DNA of 6,156 bases from an uncultured Oscillibacter sp. GTDB taxonomy: Bacteria; Bacillota; Clostridia; Oscillospirales; Oscillospiraceae. Below, piece by piece: positions 1-6,156 of the stretch; the stretch's first letter is position 1; each line of letters begins with the position of its first letter. Made by a program: the position numbers and the translations under genes. The stretch spans positions 1-6,156 of the forward strand of contig CAOJHG010000141.1 of NCBI GenBank assembly GCA_948435975.1, read 5' to 3'. The notes beneath the pieces were generated by a model that was not told the DNA's origin, did not search any database, and was given only the letters and a program-made list of their open reading frames with translations.

Positions 1-193
1 ATTGAGACGGTTGTTTGTCTGTCCTGGCAAGAGCCGAGGATGTAATCCGGAACGGGCTCTGATGGCTTCACCTTTTGCCACGGCGAAATTGGCTTTTTCA
101 GTATGCTGCAGGCGGAGCTGAACCGCAGAGGGATTGGCAGATTTGTTATAGGCCGCAGAAGAGCGATTCAGCTCTCCTGCGGCCTTCCCCTTG
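1..193. other. Region downstream of the operon, no convincing gene; possible dispersed repeat
   Basis: No gene with family motifs is visible here. On the minus strand one frame is open from an ATG at 244-246, inside the regulator gene, to base 1. The predicted peptide has low-complexity, intergenic-like composition and no ribosome binding site that I would trust. The opposite strand is also open over part of the same stretch. Together with the strong palindrome at 151-184, this fits a non-coding dispersed repeat or the edge of one, but a single copy in the window cannot prove that. Confidence 0.3.
151..184 (-). terminator. Strong hairpin after the regulator, possible operon terminator
   Basis: An inverted repeat with a 14-bp stem (GGCCGCAG-G-AGAGC against GCTCT-T-CTGCGGCC, with one G-U pair on the minus strand) and a six-base loop begins nine bases after the regulator stop codon. 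Position and strength suit an operon end. However, the minus-strand sequence after it is TATAACAAATC rather than a run of T, so classical intrinsic termination is uncertain. An RNA-stabilising 3' structure or the arm of a repeat are alternatives. Confidence 0.45.
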
Positions 194-1078
194 TCAAGAC
201 ACGCCTTTATCTCCCTTTTTCCGCAGAGTGCTGGGAGAACACCCATAATAATCCTTGAACCGCTTGGAAAAATAATGGATATCACAAAAGCCAAGCTCTT
301 CGGCAATTTCTGAGATGTTTTTCCCTGAGGCGTACAGAAGACGGCTGGCCTGCTCCATTTTCAGCATCTGGCTGTAATCCTTAAAGCTCATCCCCGTCAG
401 TTCCAGGAATTTCGACGTCAGCTTTCGAGGCGACACATACAACACCTTGGACAGCTCCTGAATTGAGATATTGCGGCTGAGATTGTGCATGATGATATTC
501 TTCGCATCCTGAATTAAAAACGCGTCCGGATTGACCGGCGTTTTCTTCTTATACCAGCTATAGCAGAAATCATACATCTTGAGAAGATCCTCCATCAAGG
601 TCAGGCGGCAGTCTTCCAGCGTTTCCTTGTCCTTGCTGATTTCCAGTTGGCAAAGAATGCCGCTGAGCCTTTGATGGAAAGCCCTCGTATAATAGGACTT
701 GCTGAGGGCCTGGTTGATTTCCAAAATATCCTTTGTATCCGTGCCTCTTGGCAGACTGCCAATAAAGCTGAAGCAGTTGCAGTCAAAGCCCATATAGAGG
801 TCCTGCATCCTTTCGGGTCCCGGATTGTAGAGGGTGTGCCGCGTATAGGGCGGAATCAGGAGTCCCTCCCCGGCCTCCACTGTGATCTCCCGGCTTCCCA
901 TCACATACGCGCCGCGGCCTGTGCCGAGAAAGTTATAGCACCAGGAAGAATACTGATGGACCAAACCGCACTCATGAGGCTCGTACTCCACAAAACCCAG
1001 AAATTCCAGGGAAACCGTAATGGTATCCTGCAAGTGGATGCGCTTATCCAACATATTATACTCTTCTTCAAATGCCAT
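194..1078 (-). CDS. AraC-family transcriptional regulator with cupin-like sensor
   Basis: This is a cytoplasmic DNA-binding regulator of 294 residues from the chosen ATG. The N-terminal part (about 35-100) looks like the AraC cupin: GTGRGAYVM, then ITVEAGEGLLIPPYTRHTLYNPG-type residues with His81 in the usual turn before the last strands. A helical linker follows (about 115-185). The C-terminal AraC/XylS domain has two helix-turn-helix units: NISIQELSKVLYVSPRKLTSKF (about 203-224, cut here to its key residues Ile, Leu, Ser-Pro-Arg) and NISEIAEELGFCDIHYFSKRF (about 254-274), followed by the typical GCSPSTLRK end. It lies 113 bases after GRE A on the same strand, which suggests it is the local ligand-responsive regulator of the operon, probably an activator as is common in the family. 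The ligand is unknown. If transcribed only from the distal operon promoter, it would be autoregulated. Base composition looks lower in GC than the GRE genes. The stop is TGA. Confidence 0.93.
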   Translation of the reverse strand: MAFEEEYNMLDKRIHLQDTITVSLEFLGFVEYEPHECGLVHQYSSWCYNFLGTGRGAYVMGSREITVEAGEGLLIPPYTRHTLYNPGPERMQDLYMGFDCNCFSFIGSLPRGTDTKDILEINQALSKSYYTRAFHQRLSGILCQLEISKDKETLEDCRLTLMEDLLKMYDFCYSWYKKKTPVNPDAFLIQDAKNIIMHNLSRNISIQELSKVLYVSPRKLTSKFLELTGMSFKDYSQMLKMEQASRLLYASGKNISEIAEELGFCDIHYFSKRFKDYYGCSPSTLRKKGDKGVS

Positions 1079-1088
1079 AGGCACCTGC

Positions 1089-1095
1089 ACCTCCC
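1089..1095 (-). promoter_or_regulatory. Ribosome binding site deciding the AraC start
   Basis: GGGAGGT on the minus strand lies 10 bases before the ATG at 1076-1078. It supports this ATG over the in-frame TTG at 1151-1153, which would add 25 residues of basic, Trp- and Pro-containing sequence unlike an AraC sensor domain. A later in-frame ATG at 1052-1054 is possible but has only a weak purine stretch upstream. Confidence 0.6.
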
Positions 1096-1155
1096 GGCAA
1101 ACCCAACTCCATGCTCCCGTTTTCTCTCTTCCGCGGGAGGGGCGGCTGTTCAAAG

Positions 1156-1184
1156 AAAAACCACCAGCTTCTCCTGCGGAGCTG
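1156..1184 (-). terminator. Weak terminator-like hairpin after GRE A
   Basis: Eight bases past the GRE A stop, the minus strand can fold CAGCT-CC against GG-AGA-AGCTG with a three-base loop and a three-base bulge. Four bases later comes TTTTT. The stem is imperfect and the U-run is short and offset, so at most it would attenuate transcription into the regulator gene. It may be chance. Confidence 0.25.
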
Positions 1185-1191
1185 AGCTCAT

Positions 1192-3615
1192 TTACAGCGC
1201 ATGTTCCGTGCGCTCAATAATCTGGTCCTGTAATCCCTTGTCCAGGGAGTTGAAGTAAGCGCTGTAGCCCGCCACCTTCACCACCAGATCCTGATAATCC
1301 TCCGGATGAGCCTGGGCGGTCCGGAGGTCCCTGGCGGAGAGAATATTGAACTGCACCTGGTTGCCTCTCAGGTCCACCAGATAACTCTTCACCATGTCCG
1401 CAAAACGGGCTCCCCTCAGAATATCAAACTGACCGTAAGCGTCTGTAAGGGCGCTGGGATGGAAGCGGAGGTTCAGGATATTGCCGTCGATGAAAAGAGT
1501 GTGATCGACCTTGGAGACGCTCTTCAAAGTGGACGTGGGGCCGTGGGTATCCGTTCCGGCGTGAGGCGAGACGTTGTCGGAGAGGGCCTCGTGAGCCATG
1601 CGGCCGTCCGGCGTTGCGCCGACCGTCTCGCCCTCAGGTACATTGGCGGTCAGCCCTTGTAAGGACGTGCCGAACACGCCGCCCCGCCAGGGCGTGTACT
1701 GCTGGGCCTCCTTGGCGAAGAAATGGCTGATCCTGACCGCGTAGGCATCCACGCCGTCAATATCATTTCCATACTTGGGAAGCCGGCGGGCCATAAGCCG
1801 AACCTCCGCTCCCCGGCTCCCGGCCCAGTTGCTGTCCAGGATTTCCACAAACTCCCGCAGTGTCAGTGCTTTCTGCTCGAATACCAGTTTTTCCAAAGCA
1901 TACAGGGAGTTGCAAAGGTCGCCGACGCCGTGGCCCTGAAGGATGGTGTGGGAATAGCGGGCGCTGTCCCCGCCGCCCAGAGACATATCCCGGCCCATTT
2001 CGATGCGGTAATCCAGCAACCCCGAGGTGAAGGGCGTGGGGTTGAGCGCGGCGTCCGTGGCGGAGGTGACGGCGGTCAGCTCCACAATATGGCTCATGTA
2101 TTGGGAGAGCTGCTTTTGGAACGCCTCAAAAATATTTTCCGCGCTTTGATATTCCTCCAGCCTTTTTGCCGGGAACAGCGTCTTTCCTGTCCGGGGGTTA
2201 ACGCCCTCATGGAGAATAATTTCCAGAATTTTCAGGAGATTGAAATAGCAGTCGCCGCCGGTAAAGGAAAAGCTCCTGCCAGGAACGACGGCCTCGGAGC
2301 AGCCGCCGATGGCATATTCCCTGGCGTCCTCCAGAGGAATGCCGGTCTTGGACAGGGCGGCCACGATAGCCTCATCAGAGAAGAAAGCGGGAAGGCCGCC
2401 GCCGTGTTTCAGCAGAGCCTGGACCGCCCGCACCATCAGAGCCTGAGGGGTGTCCTTCGTTACCCGAAGGATCGGTGTGGGCTGGGGCAGGCGGGTCTCC
2501 GGCAGGGCGTCCAGGAACAGCCCCGTCAGCTCGTTGGAGCACTCCCGGCCCTCCCGGTCCACGCCGCCCAGGGTGATGGTCATGAACATGGGCGCGCCGC
2601 TTTTGAGGCGGGTCTCCGGCCAGGGACGTACCTTATTGAAGCGGCTGACCTTGATATAGAAGCAGTCGATGAGATCCAAAGCCTCCCGCTGGGTGAGCAC
2701 GCCCTCCCGCAGGTCCTTCTCATAGAAGGGGTACAGGTACTGGTCAATCCGGCCCAGGGAAACGGAGTGGCCGTTGCTCTCAATGTGGATGAGCAGGTGG
2801 AGGAAGTAAGTGAGCTGAAGAGCCTCAAAGAAGCTGGAGGGCGCTCTGGAGGCCAAATGGCGACAACAGTCCGCCGCCCGCTTCAGCGTAGCCCGGTTTT
2901 CCTCCCTGGCCCCGGGAATCATTTTCCCAGCTTTTTCAGCAAAACGCAGGAACCAGTGCGCCGCGGCGGTGTAGCTGATGGAGACCGCATCCCAAAACAG
3001 CCGTTTCTCGAACGCGTCAGGGTCCCTTCGGGGATCCAAACATGCCCGGGCCTTTTCCACTTCCGCCAGCACCCCCGGAATGCCGCCCCGCATCATCTTG
3101 AAGTAGTCCGGAATGATGTGGCCATCTCCGGCAGACTTGCGCACACCGTCATACAGTACATCGTTCAGACGGAAACAATCCTCATCCCAGACCCGCAGAA
3201 GAGACTCCGGGAACATCCGCCTGGTAGTGCGGACCACCCGGTCCTCGTGGGTACGTCCCTGCCAATAGGGGGCGATTTCCCGAATCAGCGCCTTGGTCTC
3301 TTCCGTTACATAGAAGCGGTCATAGGGGCGCTTTTCAAACTCGTCCAGCTCCTTTACCAAAAAGTCAATGCTGAATTCCGGAAACAGGGGCGCGGCGTTC
3401 TCCATTGTGGCATGATTGCCGACGATCAGTTCATTTTCGTCAATGACAACGCTCATTTTGTCCAGAATATCCCGCAGGGCAATGGCCCGGCGGATCACGG
3501 GGGCCTCCCCCTCGGTGGTGCGGTAAGAATCTGTTATGATCCTGCCGCGCTCACCGCAGATATAGCTTTTGGCGCCGGCTGCCTTCATGCTCAGATACTC
3601 AATCCTCTTGCTCAT
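1192..3615 (-). CDS. Glycyl radical enzyme A, dehydratase/lyase-type, complete
   Basis: This complete 807-residue GRE has a normal length for the dehydratase/lyase branch. It has a PFL-like barrel domain (roughly residues 1-660) and a C-terminal glycine-radical domain (roughly 680-800). The thiyl cysteine is Cys439 (codon 2299-2301) in GGCSE, with Glu441 beside it. The radical residue is Gly783 (codon 1267-1269) in KVAGYSAYF, where most relatives have Arg in place of Lys780. Two segments recall diol dehydratases: GDGHIIPDY, with His166, and ESNGHSVSLGR, with His283 and Ser284. From memory these correspond to His164, His281 and Ser282 of clostridial glycerol dehydratase. The loop after the cysteine carries Asp455, near but not exactly at the place of the glycerol dehydratase Asp447. 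I infer an enzyme acting on a hydroxylated small molecule by elimination, but lyase or decarboxylase activity cannot be excluded. The N-terminus starts directly with the family fold and has no long extension for microcompartment targeting. The stop is TAA. Confidence 0.97.
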   Translation of the reverse strand: MSKRIEYLSMKAAGAKSYICGERGRIITDSYRTTEGEAPVIRRAIALRDILDKMSVVIDENELIVGNHATMENAAPLFPEFSIDFLVKELDEFEKRPYDRFYVTEETKALIREIAPYWQGRTHEDRVVRTTRRMFPESLLRVWDEDCFRLNDVLYDGVRKSAGDGHIIPDYFKMMRGGIPGVLAEVEKARACLDPRRDPDAFEKRLFWDAVSISYTAAAHWFLRFAEKAGKMIPGAREENRATLKRAADCCRHLASRAPSSFFEALQLTYFLHLLIHIESNGHSVSLGRIDQYLYPFYEKDLREGVLTQREALDLIDCFYIKVSRFNKVRPWPETRLKSGAPMFMTITLGGVDREGRECSNELTGLFLDALPETRLPQPTPILRVTKDTPQALMVRAVQALLKHGGGLPAFFSDEAIVAALSKTGIPLEDAREYAIGGCSEAVVPGRSFSFTGGDCYFNLLKILEIILHEGVNPRTGKTLFPAKRLEEYQSAENIFEAFQKQLSQYMSHIVELTAVTSATDAALNPTPFTSGLLDYRIEMGRDMSLGGGDSARYSHTILQGHGVGDLCNSLYALEKLVFEQKALTLREFVEILDSNWAGSRGAEVRLMARRLPKYGNDIDGVDAYAVRISHFFAKEAQQYTPWRGGVFGTSLQGLTANVPEGETVGATPDGRMAHEALSDNVSPHAGTDTHGPTSTLKSVSKVDHTLFIDGNILNLRFHPSALTDAYGQFDILRGARFADMVKSYLVDLRGNQVQFNILSARDLRTAQAHPEDYQDLVVKVAGYSAYFNSLDKGLQDQIIERTEHAL

Positions 3616-3623
3616 CTCAATGG

Positions 3624-3629
3624 CCTCCT
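3624..3629 (-). promoter_or_regulatory. Ribosome binding site of GRE A
   Basis: AGGAGG lies in the 15-base gap between the activase TAA (3631-3633) and the GRE A ATG (3613-3615), eight bases before the start. It settles the start and indicates tight operon organisation. Confidence 0.85.
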
Positions 3630-3630
3630 T

Positions 3631-4560
3631 TTATGTATGAACCACGGTTACACCCAGTTCCCGGAACATCTGCGCAAGTGACTCCATCCGCTCCCGGCTG
3701 GGGATGGAAACGTTCTGCCCATCCATCGGGTAGCGCAGACCCAGGCTTGCGTATTTCGCCTTTCCGAATTCATGATAGGGCAGAAGCTCCAAAGGAACCT
3801 CCCGCTTCAGCGTGTTGATAAAGGCAGCTATGTCCCGGACATTCTCCGCGCCGTCAGTATAACCGGGAATCACAGGCATTCGGAGCAGAAGGGCTTTCTC
3901 CGAATATTCGTCCGCGATGATACGGATATTGCGCAGAATCTGTTCGCTGGGAACTCCCAGAATTTCGTGGCTCCGTTTGGAATTTACTATTTTTATGTCG
4001 CACAGGAACGTGTCAACATATTTTATAATCCTCCGCAGGGACTCCTCCGATGCACAGCAACAGGTCTCGATGGCGGTGGATACGTCCAGTTGCTCCTTCG
4101 CGCCCCTCAGCAGCGCGGTGAGGTACTCCGGATGAGCCAGAGGCTCGCCGCCGCTGACCGTCATGCCGCCGCCGCTGCGGAAATAAAAGCTTTCGTCCTT
4201 TCCCACTTCCCTCAGCACCTCTTCCGTCGGCACTGACTCTCCGAAAATTTTATAACAATCCGAACCGCAAATCCACACGCATTTTTCACAGACTGTGCAG
4301 CGGGAGCGATCCACATGAACGCCATCCTCCTCCATACGCAAAGCCTTCTCCGGGCAAACCGCCAGGCAGTGCCCGCACCGGCGGCAAAGGCCACGGTTAT
4401 GGGACAAGACGCTGGTAAAGCCCCGCCCCTCGGGATTAGCGCACCACGGGCACCGCAGCGGGCAGCCCTGTAAAAATACAATGGTGCGGATGCCCGGACC
4501 GTCATGGACGGAGTAGCGCTGAATATTAAAAACCCTGGTTTCCTCGCGCTGGGCCGCCAT
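3631..4560 (-). CDS. Glycyl radical enzyme activating enzyme (radical SAM, two extra 4Fe-4S clusters)
   Basis: This 309-residue activase would reductively cleave S-adenosylmethionine to a 5'-deoxyadenosyl radical and abstract a hydrogen from the C-terminal glycine of a GRE. The radical SAM motif CxxxCxxC is Cys33, Cys37 and Cys40, after the conserved N-terminal stretch with VHDGPGIRT. A ferredoxin-like insert follows, with Cys59/62/65/69 and Cys88/91/94/98 (Cys102 nearby), enough for two further 4Fe-4S clusters. This insert is typical of activases for the dehydratase, lyase and decarboxylase GREs and absent from the short PFL activase. SAM-binding blocks SGGEP (136-140), DIK (188-190) and MPVIPGYTD (228-236), and the C-terminal LLPYHEFGKAKY (259-270), are intact. 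Oddities are three consecutive cysteines at 167-169 and Cys187 just before DIK. The gene sits between two GRE genes, 30 bases after one and 15 before the other, so it is the obvious activator for both. No other activase is visible. Confidence 0.97.
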   Translation of the reverse strand: MAAQREETRVFNIQRYSVHDGPGIRTIVFLQGCPLRCPWCANPEGRGFTSVLSHNRGLCRRCGHCLAVCPEKALRMEEDGVHVDRSRCTVCEKCVWICGSDCYKIFGESVPTEEVLREVGKDESFYFRSGGGMTVSGGEPLAHPEYLTALLRGAKEQLDVSTAIETCCCASEESLRRIIKYVDTFLCDIKIVNSKRSHEILGVPSEQILRNIRIIADEYSEKALLLRMPVIPGYTDGAENVRDIAAFINTLKREVPLELLPYHEFGKAKYASLGLRYPMDGQNVSIPSRERMESLAQMFRELGVTVVHT

Positions 4561-4566
4561 AGTCTT

Positions 4567-4572
4567 CCTCCT
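4567..4572 (-). promoter_or_regulatory. Ribosome binding site of the activase
   Basis: A perfect AGGAGG on the minus strand ends six bases before the ATG at 4558-4560, inside the 30-base gap after GRE B. It fixes the activase start and suggests strong, independent translation initiation within the operon. Confidence 0.85.
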
Positions 4573-4590
4573 TTTGCTGCCTTAAAAGGT

Positions 4591-6156
4591 TCAGATTTGG
4601 TGAAGTGTTCTTTGGATCAGGTGGTCCTGCACATCCCGTCCCAGTTCTACAAAGTATGCGCTGTAGCCGGAGACACGAATCAGAAGGTCCTTGTGGTTCT
4701 CCGGATGCTTTTGGGCGTCCAGCAGCGTGTTCCCGTCGAGAATGTTGTACTGTACATGGAAAATGCCGTAGTCATTCAGGCTACGGTTGAAATTCACAAA
4801 CTTTTGGAGGTTCCCCGGATGATTCACAATGTTGGGCGTAAATTTCAGGTTGAACACATAGCCCTGGGGCAAAAGGGATGCGTCGATCTTGGACAGAGAC
4901 TTGATGACGCTGGTGGGCCCCTTCAGATCCCGGCCCTGCATGGGGCTGATATTATCATTCAGCAGCTCGCCGCCCCTGCGTCCGTCGGGAGTGGGTCCGG
5001 TGCGCCAGCCGAAGCCTACGTTGCCCGTGAGGCTGTAGACGCTGGGGACCCAGCGCCCGCCCCGGGGATTGGTGTAGGAGCGCATGGACTCGGAGTAGTC
5101 CCGGACAACGAACACGGCCTCCTGGTCGGCGTAATCGTCGTCGTTGCCGAATTTGGGCGCCCGGCGGATCAGCATCTGCCGGAGGAATTCGCCCTCTTCT
5201 CCGGCAAAGTTGCTGTCCAGGGCCGTCAGAAGGGCGTCCATTGTGACAGCCTTTTCGTCAAAGACCAGTTTTTTCACTGCCGTCAGGGAGTCGGCCGCGG
5301 TGATTGGACCGGCCGCCAGAGGCGAGGTCTGATTGTAGATTGCGCCGCCGGCGGTGAAGTCTTTGCCGGACTCGATACAGCCGTCTACAATCAGGGAGTA
5401 AAACACGTGGGGGACCAGCTCAGCCTGCACATTGTCTAGGGTGTTGTCCAGACTCGCGAGCTGACGGACAAAATATTGAACCTGTTCAGAATAGGCCCGG
5501 CGCAGATCCTCCATGCTTTGGAAGGTCCGGGGATCGCCGGTGCGGGGCCCTACCTGCACACGGACTGACGTCTCAAAGCCCTTCCCGTTATAGTACCAGA
5601 GCTGAACCCCGTCGTGGAGCGCCAGGTCAAAGCACATGGCAAGGCACACGTTGCCCATGTTGCCGCCGGAGCAGGTTTTCCCGTTCACAATAATCTCTGA
5701 GCAGCCCAGATCGCCAAAGTCCCGGGCGTCCTCCAGGGGGATGCCCGCGTTCATCAGGGATTGGATAATGATCTGGTCGGTGAAGAATTTGGGCTTGTCC
5801 CGTCCGGAGGCAGCGTGGGCACAGCATTTTTTCAGGAATTTCTCCGGAATGCGGGGGTGGTTCCGCACGGCAATGTCCGGCTGCATGAGCCGGACGTCCT
5901 CGTCCGCGTCGATACAGAGGTAGGACAGCTCGTTGGTTACATCCCTGCCCTCCCGATCCACGCCGGAGAGGGTAATCGTCTGTCCCACGCCGGGGCCGGC
6001 AAAAATCATGGCGCCCTCGTTCCCGTAAATCTTGGTGATGGTGGACGCCTGGAGGTACAGGCAGTCCAGCAGTTCCAGGGCCTTGTTGTCATCCAGCGTC
6101 CCGGCCTGCTTGTCATGCAGGTAATAGGGATACAGATACTGATCCAGCCGTCCCAG
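4591..6156 (-). CDS. Glycyl radical enzyme B, PFL-like/dehydratase-lyase superfamily (5'-truncated by window edge)
   Basis: This is the C-terminal 521 residues of a glycyl radical enzyme, a cytoplasmic, oxygen-sensitive radical catalyst. The frame stays open to base 6156, and its first visible residues (LGRLDQYLYPYY) align with residues 287 onward of GRE A, so about 286 residues lie outside; the Met codon at 6007-6009 is internal. Counting from the first visible residue, the thiyl cysteine is Cys152 (codon 5701-5703) in the motif LGCSE, with Glu154 as likely acid/base. The radical glycine is Gly497 (codon 4666-4668) in a canonical RVSGYSAYF motif, 24 residues from the end. The family blocks GVDREGR, TPDGR and GPTSVIKSLSKID are present. 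The loop after the cysteine is rich in Gly, Asn and Cys and lacks the Asp or Tyr I would expect in glycerol/propanediol or hydroxyproline dehydratases. The substrate is therefore unassigned. The gene ends 30 bases before the activase and is surely cotranscribed with it. Confidence 0.96.
   Translation of the reverse strand: MGRLDQYLYPYYLHDKQAGTLDDNKALELLDCLYLQASTITKIYGNEGAMIFAGPGVGQTITLSGVDREGRDVTNELSYLCIDADEDVRLMQPDIAVRNHPRIPEKFLKKCCAHAASGRDKPKFFTDQIIIQSLMNAGIPLEDARDFGDLGCSEIIVNGKTCSGGNMGNVCLAMCFDLALHDGVQLWYYNGKGFETSVRVQVGPRTGDPRTFQSMEDLRRAYSEQVQYFVRQLASLDNTLDNVQAELVPHVFYSLIVDGCIESGKDFTAGGAIYNQTSPLAAGPITAADSLTAVKKLVFDEKAVTMDALLTALDSNFAGEEGEFLRQMLIRRAPKFGNDDDYADQEAVFVVRDYSESMRSYTNPRGGRWVPSVYSLTGNVGFGWRTGPTPDGRRGGELLNDNISPMQGRDLKGPTSVIKSLSKIDASLLPQGYVFNLKFTPNIVNHPGNLQKFVNFNRSLNDYGIFHVQYNILDGNTLLDAQKHPENHKDLLIRVSGYSAYFVELGRDVQDHLIQRTLHQI

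Noticed and set aside
1..246. Minus-strand open frame from ATG 244-246 running off the window
   Set aside because: It begins inside the regulator gene, passes through a strong hairpin, and its peptide looks like translated intergenic DNA. A partial gene cannot be fully excluded because the window ends.
1079..1153. 25-residue N-terminal extension of the regulator from a TTG start
   Set aside because: The ATG at 1076-1078 has a GGGAGGT site upstream, and the extension does not resemble an AraC sensor N-terminus.
647..1258. Plus-strand 203-residue open frame opposite the regulator
   Set aside because: It is antisense to a clear AraC-family protein and has no motifs of its own.
3556..3615. Microcompartment encapsulation peptide at the GRE A N-terminus
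   Set aside because: The protein begins directly with sequence typical of the catalytic fold, there is no amphipathic extension and linker, and no shell protein genes are in the window.
1723..3681. Very long open frame on the plus strand opposite GRE A
   Set aside because: It is antisense to a gene with full family motifs, shows no recognisable domain and has a composition typical of a shadow frame in GC-rich coding DNA.
4504..5439. Long plus-strand open frame opposite GRE B and the activase start
   Set aside because: It overlaps the motif-bearing glycyl radical domain on the other strand and reads as low-information Val/Gly/Ala-rich sequence, so it is a shadow.
6007..6009. ATG as the start of GRE B
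   Set aside because: The frame continues upstream to the window edge with conserved GRE sequence (LGRLDQYLYP), so this Met is internal.
1192..6156. Pyruvate formate-lyase assignment for the GREs
   Set aside because: PFL uses two adjacent active-site cysteines and a short activase. Here each GRE has a Cys-Ser-Glu site and the activase has the two-cluster ferredoxin insert.

Overview
The window holds one strand-consistent operon fragment. Everything supportable is on the minus strand and reads from high to low coordinates: a glycyl radical enzyme (GRE) whose N-terminus lies beyond base 6156, a radical SAM GRE-activating enzyme, a second complete GRE, and an AraC-family regulator. The spacings (30, 15 and about 113 bases), strong AGGAGG ribosome binding sites and moderately high GC suggest an anaerobic member of the Clostridia (Bacillota), possibly a gut-type Oscillospiraceae or Lachnospiraceae relative. 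That host assignment is an inference from gene content and style; no marker gene is present.

Layout: 4591-6156 encodes the last 521 residues of GRE 'B'. 3631-4560 encodes the activase, with a CxxxCxxC radical SAM motif and two ferredoxin-type 4Fe-4S motifs. 1192-3615 encodes the 807-residue GRE 'A'. 194-1078 encodes an AraC regulator with an N-terminal cupin-like sensor and a C-terminal double helix-turn-helix. Bases 1-193 contain no convincing gene, but they hold a strong 14-bp-stem hairpin just after the regulator and a stretch that may be part of a dispersed repeat. The operon promoter is not in the window.

How it works together: the activase would use SAM and its iron-sulfur clusters, without oxygen, to place a radical on the C-terminal glycine of one or both GREs. 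That radical passes to the active-site cysteine, which attacks the substrate. The AraC protein probably senses the substrate or a related small molecule and controls the operon. Both GREs belong to the broad dehydratase/lyase/decarboxylase branch rather than to pyruvate formate-lyase itself. Both carry an unusual Gly-Cys-Ser-Glu active-site motif where the characterised relatives I recall have Gly-Cys-Val-Glu. Their substrate loops differ from each other and from families I can name, so I do not assign a substrate. Two divergent GREs sharing one activase, with unrecognised pockets, is the most interesting aspect of the window.
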